Positions 17,300-26,152 of a DNA stretch of 52,788 nt are shown here, in pieces. A program made the translations under genes and the position numbers. Positions within the stretch are counted from its first letter, which is position 1. The number at the start of each line of letters is the position of its first letter. The notes beneath the pieces were generated by a model. That model made no database searches. It had not been told where the DNA came from and saw only the letters and a list, made by a program, of their open reading frames with translations. This DNA comes from an uncultured Bacteroidales bacterium. Its GTDB lineage: Bacteria; Bacteroidota; Bacteroidia; Bacteroidales; F082. The DNA lies in NCBI GenBank assembly GCA_946405575.1, contig CAMJHP010000017.1, positions 1-52,788 on the forward strand, read 5' to 3'.

Positions 17300-18704
17300 T
17301 ACTTTCATCATAGACAACCTTTTGAGGCAGAACAAGAGCGACAGTTTGGAGTTTAGAGCCTCTATGAACAAAGATAGCATCGCAAAATCAGTCACCATCA
17401 TGATGAACGCGCATGGCGGAGACATCTTGGTCGGCGTTGATGCGAAAAAGAATGTGGTAGGACTGAAATCCTCAACAGATGTTGGTCGATTACTGAATGA
17501 TTTGACGTATGACATCCAACCTTCTGCCCCTATAGACATACAGAGTATTGTGTATCAAGAGAAAAACCTATTGTTGATACGAGTGTGGGAAGGCACCCAA
17601 AAACCGTACTCCTATAAGGGCATAATTTACCAAAGAGAAGGTCAAGGTTCAGCCACAGGAATGAATCAATTGATTGCCGACCGAAAAACCGCCGATGCCA
17701 ATTGGGAAAGAATGCCTGTGTTAAGTGCCAGCATGGACGACTTGGACTTGGAAGAGGTGCGCAAGACGATGGAATTGTATCGGCAATCGACTTCGAGAAT
17801 CAGTGCTGACGAGGAATCTTTCTTGACCGAAACTGGACTTATTCAGAATGGCAATCTGACCAATGCCTGCATTGTCCTTTACGCCAAAAATCCCATGCGG
17901 TTTGTCGTTCAATCTGGTATAAAACTATCTGTTTTTTCTTCTGAATCCGCCTCAGATTTGATTGATTCACAGAATTACGAAGGCAACGTGTTCAAGAATG
18001 TGGACGCGATTTTCCAATTTATTGACAATTGTTATTCGAAAGCTGTCAAGATCGACGGTCTCCTGCGCACGGAACGTTGGAATTATCCGAGAATAGCGGT
18101 CAGGGAAGGAATCATGAATGCCATTGTCCATCGGGATTATAATTCCTATCAAGGTTTTTTGCAGATTTCTGTATATCCCAACCATCTGGATATTGCTAAT
18201 TATGGCGTAACGGAGCCAATTCTTACATTCATTGAGTTTGGTAATTCGCCCTATTCAATGCTAAGGAATCCCGACATCGCTTTCCATTGTTATTATCGCC
18301 GACTGATAGAGATGAGAGGAACCGGTATTCCACGTATGTTGACTGATTGCAAATCAAATGGTTTTGCAATTCCTTCCTTTACGATAAGCAATCAAGTTGT
18401 AAAACTGACTTTCCCACAACTGCAATTGCAAAACTATTCTTCTGACAAGAATGATTTTGAAGCTTTGTTGGATGAATCCTTTGAATCGTTGAATGAAAAA
18501 GTAAAGCAACGAATGATAGCAATTCTATCAACCATCGATAAGTATCCTGGTTTGCGAACCACAACAATAAGCGCCAACACGGGTATTCCTATTAAGAGTG
18601 TTGAACGTCTTCTTTCTGAATTAAGTCGTGTGGGGGTGGTCTGTTATCAAGGGTCAAAAAAGACAGGAGGATATCATCTTGTAAATCAAAGCGATGATTT
18701 GTAG
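17292..18704 (+). CDS. AlbA_2 (Schlafen-like) / HATPase_c_4 / winged-helix protein
   Basis: A 470-residue protein. Residues 1-120 are an AlbA_2/Schlafen-like domain (ESLEFRA-type start SDSLEFRASMNKD, then MMNAHGGDILVGVDAKKNVVG). Residues ~270-390 contain YPRIAVREGIMNAIVHRDYNS, typical of the GHKL-type HATPase_c_4 region, and EMRGTGIPRML. The C-terminus is a winged helix (TTTISANTGIPIKSVERLLSEL, a clear HTH). Such proteins are annotated as RecG-like ATP-binding or transcriptional regulators and recur in defence neighbourhoods. It overlaps the DUF4062 gene by 8 nt. A NEGI-encoding tandem repeat follows the stop in another frame. Confidence 0.8.
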   Translation: MDNTFIIDNLLRQNKSDSLEFRASMNKDSIAKSVTIMMNAHGGDILVGVDAKKNVVGLKSSTDVGRLLNDLTYDIQPSAPIDIQSIVYQEKNLLLIRVWEGTQKPYSYKGIIYQREGQGSATGMNQLIADRKTADANWERMPVLSASMDDLDLEEVRKTMELYRQSTSRISADEESFLTETGLIQNGNLTNACIVLYAKNPMRFVVQSGIKLSVFSSESASDLIDSQNYEGNVFKNVDAIFQFIDNCYSKAVKIDGLLRTERWNYPRIAVREGIMNAIVHRDYNSYQGFLQISVYPNHLDIANYGVTEPILTFIEFGNSPYSMLRNPDIAFHCYYRRLIEMRGTGIPRMLTDCKSNGFAIPSFTISNQVVKLTFPQLQLQNYSSDKNDFEALLDESFESLNEKVKQRMIAILSTIDKYPGLRTTTISANTGIPIKSVERLLSELSRVGVVCYQGSKKTGGYHLVNQSDDL

Positions 18705-18713
18705 GATGCAAAA

Positions 18714-18761
18714 ATGAGGGAATAAATGAGGGAATAAATGAGGGAATAAATGAGGGAATAA
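18714..18761 (+). repeat. Four perfect copies of a 12-bp tandem repeat
   Basis: The unit ATGAGGGAATAA occurs four times without interruption, starting 10 nt after the AlbA_2 stop and ending 13 nt before the pbpC ATG. Read in one frame (from 18713) it gives NEGI repeated; read from each ATG it gives the mini-ORF Met-Arg-Glu-stop. I recall NEG-type repeats as linkers in AlbA_2/HATPase_c_4 proteins, so this may be the remnant of a second such gene or of a longer C-terminus. The NEGI frame is closed upstream by TGA at 18695-18697. Confidence 0.85.
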
Positions 18762-18774
18762 ATCAACCTTTCCA

Positions 18775-21090
18775 ATGCACTGTTTCGCAAAACATAAGAA
18801 ACTCAAAGTATTAACGTTGGCCCTAATCGGCCTTTTCCTCGCCTTCCTCTGCATTCCCGTGCCGCGCTTCGACAAGCCGTATTCGACGGTCCTGACGGCG
18901 AAGAACGGCGAATTGCTCGGCGCGAAGATCGCCGATGACGGGCAGTGGCGCTTTCCTGCTACCAACAATTATTCATCAAAATATGTGGCCTGCCTCTTGG
19001 AATATGAAGACCGATGGTTTTTCTTCCATCTTGGCTTCAACCCTGTTTCGTTTGTGAAATCATTCATCGACAACATGAAAGCTGGCGAGGTGGTCAGAGG
19101 GGGTAGTACGATTTCGATGCAGGTGGTGCGCATGTCGCGCGACAACCCGCCACGTACCTATGCCGAAAAGCTTTGGGAGGTAATCTTGGCCATGCGACTG
19201 GAACTGCATTATTCCAAGAGGTCTATCCTTAATATGTACGCCGCCAATGCGCCCTTCGGAGGCAACGTGGTCGGCATCGACGCGGCGGCGTGGCGTTATT
19301 TCCACACCACGCCAGATGAACTTTCTTGGGGCGAGGCGGCTACCCTTGCCGTGCTGCCCAATTCTCCGGCTCTGATTCACCCAGGCCGTTCCCGCGAGCG
19401 ATTGGAACAAAAACGCAATGAATTGTTACTGCGTTTGCCTCGTTCCAAAACATTCATTCCCAAGAAGTTTAATGCTCTTAAGTTGTCCGAAGAAAATGCC
19501 GAGTTGGCTATGATGGAGAACGTCCCCGACAAGCCTTTCGACATGCCTATGCTGGCTTATCACTATCTCAGCGACCAAGACAGAAAGCATCACGGACAGC
19601 ATATTGCTTCCACTATTGACTACAACTTGCAGCGTTCGGTGATAGACATCATGCACCGCCACTATGAAACCAATGTGATGAACAACATCGACAATGCGGC
19701 TGTTTATGTGGTTGATTATCTGAATGATGAAATCATTGCCTACGTGGGCAACAACAGCGACGCCGAAGATGCCGCTATGGTTGATATGGTGAAGGCACAA
19801 CGCTCCACAGGTAGCATTCTCAAGCCCTTCCTCTTCGCCGCTATGCTTGACGAAGGAACGCTTTTGCCTCAAATGGTCCTGCCCGACATTCCGATGAGCC
19901 TTTCGGGCTTCACGCCGAAGAACTACAGTGGTGAGTATTGGGGCGCAGTGCCTGCCGACAAGGCCTTGCAGAACTCTTTGAATGCGCCTTTTGTGCATCT
20001 GTTGCGCGAATATGGCCAACAAAGGTTTTATGCACTGCTCAAGCAGTTGCCGCTAAAAGGCATTGTTTTCGATGCGGAACATTATGGGCTTTCGCTCATT
20101 GTGGGTGGGGGAGAGGCGTCGCTTTTCGACATCACCAACGCCTACGCAAAGATGGGGCGCAAGTTGGCCGTTTATGTAAATGAAAACTATAATGCGAAGA
20201 TAGATGAGAAGGAGTCACCGTTCTCGGCAGAGGCTATCGCAGAGACCTTTAACGTGATGAAAGGTTTGACGCGTCCCACGAGCCAGATAGGATGGGGCGG
20301 CTTTTCTTCTTCAGCGCAGGTGGCTTGGAAGACAGGCACCAGCTTTGGGTTCAAGGACGCTTGGGCGGTCGGCCTCACGGACCGTTATGTGGTTGGTGTT
20401 TGGGTGGGCAATTCCGATGGTGAGGGCCGTCCGGGATTGACGGGTGTCGGTGTGGCTGCCCCGATTCTTTTTGATGTGGTTAGTAAGTTGAACGACAGCT
20501 ATCGCTATCCCGCTAACACCTCTGAAAGTATTGAGATTGAGGTGTGTGCCGAGTCGGGCTATCCCAAGTCGGAGTACTGCCAAAACACGAAGAGAATCCG
20601 TGTCTGCAATGTGGAGAACCAAACGGGTGTGTGCCCTTATCATAAAAAGGTGTTTTTGGATGAATCGCGCCAGTATCAAGTGCGCCCCGACTGTTATCCC
20701 ATCGACCAGAAATGTTATGAGGTGTATTATGTGCTGCCCCCTGTGATGGAATGGTTCTACAAGAAGCATTCGCCTTTGTTCCGCCCTTTACCAGCTTTCT
20801 ATCCAGGTTGTGGCACTGCCCATCCTGATGAGGTGATGGCTTTCGTCTATCCCAAGAGCGATGCCAAAGTGACTATTCCCATCGGCATCCGAGGCGACCG
20901 CCAGCAGGTGATTTTCGAGATCGCCCATCGCAACCCGCAAAAGACCATCTTTTGGACTTTGAACGATGAATTTTTAGGCCAAACACGCCTCAACCACCAG
21001 ATGCCCATCGATGTAGAAAAAGGCATTTATCGCCTTCGTTGTGTGGATGAGGATGGGGTGGAGTTGAATAGAAGGATAGTGGTGCAATAA
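18775..21090 (+). CDS. pbpC: Penicillin-binding protein 1C (bifunctional glycosyltransferase/transpeptidase)
   Basis: A 771-residue inner-membrane protein with one N-terminal helix (~11-27). The GT51 glycosyltransferase domain shows YEDRWFFFHLGFNP and GGSTISMQVVRM. The transpeptidase domain has SxxK as Ser347-Ile-Leu-Lys350 inside RSTGSILKPF, SLN at 401-403 and KTGT at 519-522, so all catalytic motifs are intact. The C-terminal ~100 residues form the BiPBP_C domain (PLFRPLPAFYPGC onwards) characteristic of PBP1C. It polymerises and cross-links peptidoglycan. The expected partner is the alpha-2-macroglobulin at 3330-8849. It is convergent with kdsC. Confidence 0.93.
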   Translation: MHCFAKHKKLKVLTLALIGLFLAFLCIPVPRFDKPYSTVLTAKNGELLGAKIADDGQWRFPATNNYSSKYVACLLEYEDRWFFFHLGFNPVSFVKSFIDNMKAGEVVRGGSTISMQVVRMSRDNPPRTYAEKLWEVILAMRLELHYSKRSILNMYAANAPFGGNVVGIDAAAWRYFHTTPDELSWGEAATLAVLPNSPALIHPGRSRERLEQKRNELLLRLPRSKTFIPKKFNALKLSEENAELAMMENVPDKPFDMPMLAYHYLSDQDRKHHGQHIASTIDYNLQRSVIDIMHRHYETNVMNNIDNAAVYVVDYLNDEIIAYVGNNSDAEDAAMVDMVKAQRSTGSILKPFLFAAMLDEGTLLPQMVLPDIPMSLSGFTPKNYSGEYWGAVPADKALQNSLNAPFVHLLREYGQQRFYALLKQLPLKGIVFDAEHYGLSLIVGGGEASLFDITNAYAKMGRKLAVYVNENYNAKIDEKESPFSAEAIAETFNVMKGLTRPTSQIGWGGFSSSAQVAWKTGTSFGFKDAWAVGLTDRYVVGVWVGNSDGEGRPGLTGVGVAAPILFDVVSKLNDSYRYPANTSESIEIEVCAESGYPKSEYCQNTKRIRVCNVENQTGVCPYHKKVFLDESRQYQVRPDCYPIDQKCYEVYYVLPPVMEWFYKKHSPLFRPLPAFYPGCGTAHPDEVMAFVYPKSDAKVTIPIGIRGDRQQVIFEIAHRNPQKTIFWTLNDEFLGQTRLNHQMPIDVEKGIYRLRCVDEDGVELNRRIVVQ

Positions 21091-21092
21091 AC

Positions 21093-21144
21093 CGGCCCTT
21101 CGACCCTTCGATAGGCCTTAGGGACCGCAGGCTCAGGGACCTTG
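21093..21144. repeat. Degenerate dispersed repeat between pbpC and kdsC
   Basis: The stretch contains CCCTTCGATAGGCCTTAGGG and GCAGGCTCAGGGACC, a rearranged version of the widely scattered CCCTTCGACAGGCTCAGGGACC-type element. It lies exactly between the two convergent stops and may end both transcripts. Confidence 0.55.
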
Positions 21145-21147
21145 CAT

Positions 21148-21663
21148 TTACCACGCATATGCTTCCGCCGTCATCCATTTTCCCTGTACTTTGAGCACGC
21201 GCTCGATCACATCACGAACAGCACCTTTGCCGCCAGGGCATTCGCTGACAAACTTGCTGATGGCTTTCACTTCGGGAACGGCGTCGGCGGGACAGGCAGG
21301 CAGACCCACGCACTGCATCACGCGCAGGTCGGGGATGTCATCACCTATGAAGATAATTTCCTCGGGCTTCAGATTGTTTTCCTTCATGTACTCGTTGAGT
21401 TTCAACACCTTGTCGGGGATACCGGTGAAAACGTCGGTCACACCGAGGCTGTTCATACGGACAATGGTCGAGGGACAGACGGCGCCCGAAATCACAGCCA
21501 CATTGTAGCCCAATTTGGTAGCCAATTGTATCGCATAGCCGTCTTTCACATTGGTGGCGCGCAGGGGATGACCTTCAAAGTCGCAGAAAACGGTACCGTC
21601 GGTCATCACACCGTCGAAGTCGAAGATGAAAGTGGTAATAGGGGAGAAGTCTATTTCGTTCAT
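21148..21663 (-). CDS. kdsC: 3-deoxy-D-manno-octulosonate 8-phosphate phosphatase (KdsC-type HAD)
   Basis: A 171-residue, cap-less HAD phosphatase. The nucleophile motif is FDFDGVMTDG near the N-terminus, followed by VAVISG (motif II) and IGDDIPDLRVM (motif IV), with a conserved late GGKGAVRDVIE segment that is typical of KdsC tetramers. It removes phosphate from KDO 8-phosphate in the lipopolysaccharide inner-core pathway, in the cytoplasm. Length agrees with the family. It is divergent from rsfS across 163 nt. A -7 box (TATTTTTG on the minus strand, 21683-21690) lies 19 nt upstream of its ATG. Confidence 0.9.
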   Translation of the reverse strand: MNEIDFSPITTFIFDFDGVMTDGTVFCDFEGHPLRATNVKDGYAIQLATKLGYNVAVISGAVCPSTIVRMNSLGVTDVFTGIPDKVLKLNEYMKENNLKPEEIIFIGDDIPDLRVMQCVGLPACPADAVPEVKAISKFVSECPGGKGAVRDVIERVLKVQGKWMTAEAYAW

Positions 21664-21682
21664 TGAGGCTTGTTTTGAGGCT

Positions 21683-21690
21683 CAAAAATA
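21683..21690 (-). promoter_or_regulatory. Probable -7 box for kdsC
   Basis: Plus-strand CAAAAATA is TATTTTTG on the minus strand, an exact TAnnTTTG. There is no TTTG at the ideal -33 distance. Confidence 0.45.
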
Positions 21691-21731
21691 GGTAATTTTT
21701 CGCAAATGCCGATGGATTGCGCAAAAATGCT

Positions 21732-21739
21732 TAAATTTG
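21732..21739 (+). promoter_or_regulatory. Probable -7 box for rsfS-ftsH-LUD
   Basis: TAAATTTG is an exact TAnnTTTG, 87 nt before the rsfS ATG. The transcript would include the imperfect inverted repeat at 21751-21811 as its leader. Confidence 0.45.
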
Positions 21740-21750
21740 CAGGCTAAAAA

Positions 21751-21811
21751 TGACGCGAGACTGCGAGACATTAGACCGTGAGAGGTTTCGAAGTCCCGAA
21801 GTCACGCGTCC
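21751..21811 (+). repeat. Imperfect 19-bp inverted repeat in the rsfS leader
   Basis: The arm at 21751-21769 (TGACGCGAGACTGCGAGAC) and the arm at 21793-21811 (GTCCCGAAGTCACGCGTCC) are complementary at 15 of 19 positions. Each arm also contains a direct repeat (GCGAGAC twice; CGAAGTC twice in the right half). It would form a stem-loop in the rsfS leader RNA or be a dispersed palindromic element; the sequence alone does not decide. Confidence 0.6.
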
Positions 21812-21826
21812 CGTATTCAATAAAAT

Positions 21827-22204
21827 ATGAGAGTAAGACATCAAAACGATAATGTTGAAGAGATTGTGGCCGCAACCATCGAGGCCATGGAAGCCGTGAA
21901 AGGCAAGGACATCGTCACCCTCGACTTGAGGGAAATCACTACAGCCGTGACGGACTATTTCGTCATCTGTCATGCGCCTTCCAAAACGCAGGTGGATGCC
22001 ATCGCCGACAAGGTGGAGGATTTGGTCTTCGAAAAGACTCACACCAAACCCTATCACGTGGAAGGACGCGACAATACGGAATGGATTTTGATAGATTTCG
22101 TTGATGTCGTGGTTCATGTATTCTTGGAATCGAAGCGAAGCTATTATAAGTTGGAGGAGCTTTGGGCCGATGCAGAAAGAATCGTGAAAGCGGCAGAAGA
22201 ATAA
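21827..22204 (+). CDS. rsfS: Ribosome silencing factor RsfS (Iojap family)
   Basis: A 125-residue protein with the family's full fold: DIVTLDLREITTAVTDYFVICHAPSKTQVDAIAD, then HVEGRDNTEWILIDFVDVVVHVF and a C-terminal YYKLEELW. RsfS binds uL14 on the large ribosomal subunit and blocks joining to the small subunit when nutrients are limiting. It lies 25 nt upstream of ftsH and is probably co-transcribed with it, a common arrangement in Bacteroidota. Confidence 0.93.
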   Translation: MRVRHQNDNVEEIVAATIEAMEAVKGKDIVTLDLREITTAVTDYFVICHAPSKTQVDAIADKVEDLVFEKTHTKPYHVEGRDNTEWILIDFVDVVVHVFLESKRSYYKLEELWADAERIVKAAEE

Positions 22205-22229
22205 TTTTTTCAAAATCAATTGTTTACAA

Positions 22230-24257
22230 ATGGATAACAACGAGACTAAAGGGACTGGCAACAATCCAGACCAGTCCACTCAGCCCAACCAACCGAACCA
22301 AAAGCCCAACGGCAAGAAACGGTTCAATTTGATGTGGGTGTATGCCATTTTGGCAATTGTCCTCATCGGGTTGAATTTCTTGGGCAGGGATTCGGTTACA
22401 CCCCAGGAAGAAATCGATCAGGGCAAACTTATTGAGATGCTGAAGAGGGGAGAGGTGGGCAAGATTGAACTTGTTAACCGCGAGGATGCCGAAGTTTATC
22501 TGAACCAGAAAGGACTGATGGTCTATTTCCCTGAAGTGAATGCCAATTCAGATGGGTTCACATCAACACCTAATTATATCTATAAAATCGGTTCTTTGGA
22601 CCGTTTTGAAGAGATGGTCGAAAATGCCCAGCTTGAAGTTACTGATCCGGTATATATCACGAATGTGAGACGCAACAATTGGATGTCCGATATCCTCGGA
22701 TGGATAATCCCCTTGGTGCTGATTATCGTGTTTTATATCATTCTTATGCGTGGTATGGGTCGTAATATGGGCGGCGGCGCGGGATCGATTTTCAACATCG
22801 GCAAATCACGGGCGCAGCTCTATGACAAGAATACCAGTGTGAATGTCACATTCAAGGATGTGGCAGGTCTGGAAGAAGCCAAAGTCGAAATCATGGAGGT
22901 TGTTGACTTCCTGAAGAATCCTGAGAAATACACCAAGTTAGGCGGTAAAATCCCGAAGGGCGTTTTGTTGGTAGGCCCTCCCGGAACAGGTAAGACTTTG
23001 TTAGCCAAGTCGGTTGCGGGTGAGGCCAATGTGCCTTTCTTCAGCCTTTCAGGCTCCGACTTTGTGGAGATGTTCGTTGGCGTAGGTGCATCGCGCGTCC
23101 GTGATTTGTTTAACAATGCCAAGGCAAAATCGCCATGTATTATCTTCATCGATGAGATTGATGCCATTGGTCGTGCCCGTGGCAAGAGTGCTATCACAGG
23201 TGGTAACGATGAACGTGAAAGCACTTTGAACCAACTACTTACGGAAATGGACGGTTTCGGCACCAATTCAGGTGTCATCGTGTTGGCAGCCACCAACCGT
23301 GCCGACATTTTGGATAAGGCCCTGCTTCGAGCGGGTCGCTTTGACCGTCAAATTTATGTTGAGTTGCCTGATATTGTTGGCCGTAAGGAAATTTTCGAAG
23401 TGCATATGCGTGGCTTGAAACTCGGTAATGATGTCGATAAGGACTTCTTGGCCAAGCAAACCCCAGGTTTCTCGGGTGCCGACATCGCCAACGTGTGCAA
23501 TGAGGCCGCTTTGATGGCTGCTCGAAAAGGCAAGGAAGAAATCGACAAACAGGATTTTTTGGATGCTGTCGACCGAATTATTGGAGGCCTTGAAAAGAAG
23601 AATAAAATCATCACGCCCGAGGAAAAGAAGGTTATCGCTTTCCACGAGGCAGGTCATGCCACGACGAGTTGGCTGCTGCAATATGCACATCCGTTGGTGA
23701 AGGTGACCATTGTGCCACGTGGCAATTCGCTCGGTGCGGCTTGGTATTTGCCAGAAGAGCGTCAAATTACAACCAAGGAACAGATGTATCATGAGATGAT
23801 AGCAACTTTGGGCGGACGCGCTGCCGAACAGGTGGTTTTTGGACAGATATCAACTGGTGCTTTGTCAGACCTTGAAAAGGTAACCAAACAGGCCTTTGCT
23901 ATGGTTACCTACTATGGCTTGGATGAGGAAATTGGTAACATCAGCTACTATGATTCGACGGGTCAACAGGACTACAGCCTGACGAAGCCCTATAGTGAAA
24001 AGACCGCAGAAACCATCGATAAGGAGGTGAGTGCCCTTATCGAGAAAGCTTATAAGGAGGCTATTGCCATTTTGACAGACCATAGAGAAGGTCTGTCGCA
24101 ATTGGCCAACAAGCTCATCGAGGAGGAAGTCATCTTTAGCGAGGATCTGGAACGTATCTTTGGAAAGCGTCCTTGGGGCAATTCGGAAGACGAGAAACTG
24201 AAGAACGCTGCACTGAAAAAGTCGGAAGAACAATCAACGGAAGAAACAAAAGCATAA
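22230..24257 (+). CDS. ftsH: ATP-dependent zinc metalloprotease FtsH
   Basis: A 675-residue membrane protease. Two transmembrane helices (~35-55 and ~150-170) bracket a small periplasmic domain. The AAA domain has Walker A GPPGTGKT (249-256), [15 protein letters not shown] as Walker B, and the second region of homology with [22 protein letters not shown]. The zinc site is HEAGH (472-476). It degrades membrane and regulatory proteins; in Gram-negatives it also controls lipopolysaccharide synthesis. Residues 1-30 form a charged, Asn/Gln/Pro-rich cytoplasmic tail, longer than in E. coli. The C-terminus is also acidic. There is a 3-nt gap to the LUD gene. Confidence 0.97.
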   Translation: MDNNETKGTGNNPDQSTQPNQPNQKPNGKKRFNLMWVYAILAIVLIGLNFLGRDSVTPQEEIDQGKLIEMLKRGEVGKIELVNREDAEVYLNQKGLMVYFPEVNANSDGFTSTPNYIYKIGSLDRFEEMVENAQLEVTDPVYITNVRRNNWMSDILGWIIPLVLIIVFYIILMRGMGRNMGGGAGSIFNIGKSRAQLYDKNTSVNVTFKDVAGLEEAKVEIMEVVDFLKNPEKYTKLGGKIPKGVLLVGPPGTGKTLLAKSVAGEANVPFFSLSGSDFVEMFVGVGASRVRDLFNNAKAKSPCIIFIDEIDAIGRARGKSAITGGNDERESTLNQLLTEMDGFGTNSGVIVLAATNRADILDKALLRAGRFDRQIYVELPDIVGRKEIFEVHMRGLKLGNDVDKDFLAKQTPGFSGADIANVCNEAALMAARKGKEEIDKQDFLDAVDRIIGGLEKKNKIITPEEKKVIAFHEAGHATTSWLLQYAHPLVKVTIVPRGNSLGAAWYLPEERQITTKEQMYHEMIATLGGRAAEQVVFGQISTGALSDLEKVTKQAFAMVTYYGLDEEIGNISYYDSTGQQDYSLTKPYSEKTAETIDKEVSALIEKAYKEAIAILTDHREGLSQLANKLIEEEVIFSEDLERIFGKRPWGNSEDEKLKNAALKKSEEQSTEETKA

Positions 24258-24260
24258 GGT

Positions 24261-24935
24261 ATGGCTTGGGATAATAAAGGAGAGAACAAGGATGCCACCT
24301 TCAAGGAACAGATACTCGCCAAGGTGCGCAATGCCCTTATTGAAAGGCAAGAGGCTTTGTTCAAGGATATCGACCAACGCACTGAGACATGGGTACCCAT
24401 CAAGGAAGAGGACGGTACAGCTATCACCTTCGTGCAGAATTTCAAGGAACATGGTGGCATTTTCGTTTATTTGGAGAGCGAAGCCGAGTTTGCGGAGTGC
24501 ATTAAGCAACTTGCCCCCGAAAACGGGTGGGAACCATTGTGGTGTACCAGCCCCGATATGCAACAATTGTTGGATAAATATGGCATTCCTTATTCCGAGT
24601 GTAAGGATCGCGAGTCTAAACAGAAACTCGTTAGCCTGACTGGGTGCGAGTGCTTGGTGGCACAAACTGGTAGTATCGTCCTTTCCGACGCATTGACACA
24701 GACCCGCGAAGCTTATGCGTTGCCTGACATTTTGCTGGTGTATGCCACTACGGAACAAATCGTTCCTGGGATGCGTACGGCTTTCCAGACCATAAAGCGG
24801 AAATATGCCAAAAACAAACCCTCGCAACTGACCTTCATCACTGGGCCGAGCCGTTGCACTGACATTGAGCAGACTTTGGTCATCGGAGCCAGTGGCATCC
24901 GCCAAGTGGCGGTGTTTTTGGTTGACGAGGAATAA
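24261..24935 (+). CDS. LUD-domain protein (LutC/YkgG-like)
   Basis: A 224-residue protein with the LUD fold: long N-terminal helix, then CECLVAQTGSIVLSDALT, PDILLVYATTEQIVPGM and FITGPSRCTDIEQTLVIGASGIRQVAVFLVDE, where the final GPSRTADIE-like motif is diagnostic. LutC belongs to the lactate-oxidation LutABC complex, but no lutA or lutB is present, so a housekeeping role linked to ftsH co-transcription (3-nt gap) is as likely. Followed by a palindromic repeat. Confidence 0.85.
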   Translation: MAWDNKGENKDATFKEQILAKVRNALIERQEALFKDIDQRTETWVPIKEEDGTAITFVQNFKEHGGIFVYLESEAEFAECIKQLAPENGWEPLWCTSPDMQQLLDKYGIPYSECKDRESKQKLVSLTGCECLVAQTGSIVLSDALTQTREAYALPDILLVYATTEQIVPGMRTAFQTIKRKYAKNKPSQLTFITGPSRCTDIEQTLVIGASGIRQVAVFLVDEE

Positions 24936-24945
24936 TGTCTTTTGT

Positions 24946-25013
24946 AGGGCTGTCGTATTACGGCAGCCGCTGTTTACGAATCATTACAGCGGCTGCGATA
25001 ATGTGACAGCCTT
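24946..25013. repeat. Nested palindromic repeat, copy 1
   Basis: Outer arms AGGGCTGTC (24946-24954) and GACAGCCTT (25005-25013) enclose perfect inner arms GCAGCCGCTGT (24963-24973) and ACAGCGGCTGC (24986-24996). A second copy in the same orientation lies at 26151-26217. Both have the same nested layout and the GGGCTGTCGTAT(T/C)ACGG core. It is a REP/MITE-like element and may also terminate the ftsH operon transcript. Confidence 0.85.
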
Positions 25014-25055
25014 ATAAATATAATTGTGGATAATATTCAAATAAAGCGGAAAATA

Positions 25056-25086
25056 TTTGTTTTAAATGATTTTATTTGTATTTTTG
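25056..25086 (+). promoter_or_regulatory. Bacteroidota-type promoter of the DUF4249-like lipoprotein gene
   Basis: TTTG at 25056-25059 and TATTTTTG at 25079-25086 are separated by 19 nt, an exact consensus match. The ATG at 25115 follows 28 nt later. Confidence 0.8.
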
Positions 25087-25114
25087 CCGTGTCATTTCTT
25101 AAAACTATGAAAAG

Positions 25115-26152
25115 ATGAAAAAAATCTACCTTCTGCTTTGTTTGCTTTATGCCACCCTATTTTTTTCTTGTTCGACCGACATTGACCTCTATGCTGATTA
25201 TAAGCAGGTACCCATAATATATGGCCTCCTTGATGCCACATCTGATACCAACTTTGTAAGGATTGCCCGCGCGTTCTATGTGGAAGGTGATGCTTATCAG
25301 TCAGCCACCAACCCTGATTCGAGTAATTATCCAGGCAAGTTGGATGCCCGTATCATCGAATACCGCGATGGCGATAGCATCCGTGAAATTGTTCTTGACA
25401 CCATCACGATTCACAATAAAGAACAGGGCATATTCTATGCACCTGACCAAAAGCTGTATTACACCACAGAGCCAATAAACTGGAATGGAGCGAATAATCG
25501 TTACAGTTATCAGCTTAAGGTCGTCCTTCCTGAGCGTACATTGACAACGAAGACCGATGTAGTGGGCAATAGCCAATTCGACATACAGAGTTTGGCTGTT
25601 AATTTCTCGAAAGAATATTTTGGTATGGTACCCCGACGTTTCCTGTTTTATCCAGCTACCAATGCCACGTTCTATGATGTCAGTATGAGGTTCACTTTTT
25701 TGGAACAACGTACGCCCGATGGTGATTCGGTGCCCCGCACTATGATATGGGATGTCGGTACTTTTTTTGAAAGTTACCTTTCTACGAATATGGATGGCGA
25801 GGCTTTTGTCTTTACCTATCGCCCTGAGACTTTCTATGAAAAGCTGGAAGAGTTTATTGGTGACGACACTAATGTTGTGGGCCTGAGGCGTTACATCGAC
25901 GATTATTCTGTTGAAGTCACTATTGCGGCTGGCGGTGAGAAACTGCGACAATATATCTACGAAAACGACCCATCGAATGGTTTCGTTGGTGGCGACAATG
26001 AATTTACCCTCATTGATGACGGCTATGGGGTGTTTTCCTCGCGGATGACGATAAAGCGCTATGTGCGTCTTGGTGGAGAAACGGTGCCCGATTTGGTGAA
26101 AGAACGCAAATGGGGATTTAAATTTATTGGAGGAGAACCTATAGAAATGTAG
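25115..26152 (+). CDS. DUF4249-like lipoprotein
   Basis: A 345-residue lipoprotein with a signal peptide ending in LFFSC (Cys20). The phrase VPIIYGLLDATSDTNFVRIARAF resembles the start of DUF4249 proteins, Bacteroidota lipoproteins often found beside TonB-dependent receptors; no receptor is adjacent here. The remainder is beta-rich with no catalytic motif recognised. Its stop codon TAG (26150-26152) lies at the first bases of repeat copy 2, and copy 1 lies upstream of its promoter, so the gene with its own promoter is framed by two direct copies of the repeat. Probably faces the periplasm or the cell surface. Confidence 0.7.
   Translation: MKKIYLLLCLLYATLFFSCSTDIDLYADYKQVPIIYGLLDATSDTNFVRIARAFYVEGDAYQSATNPDSSNYPGKLDARIIEYRDGDSIREIVLDTITIHNKEQGIFYAPDQKLYYTTEPINWNGANNRYSYQLKVVLPERTLTTKTDVVGNSQFDIQSLAVNFSKEYFGMVPRRFLFYPATNATFYDVSMRFTFLEQRTPDGDSVPRTMIWDVGTFFESYLSTNMDGEAFVFTYRPETFYEKLEEFIGDDTNVVGLRRYIDDYSVEVTIAAGGEKLRQYIYENDPSNGFVGGDNEFTLIDDGYGVFSSRMTIKRYVRLGGETVPDLVKERKWGFKFIGGEPIEM

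Noticed and set aside
18714..18761. Tandem repeat considered as a CRISPR array
   Set aside because: The unit is 12 bp with no spacers, and no cas genes are present.
18654..18968. Minus-strand frame with LFPH repeats
   Set aside because: It is the antisense reading of the 12-bp tandem repeat extended into pbpC, not a gene.
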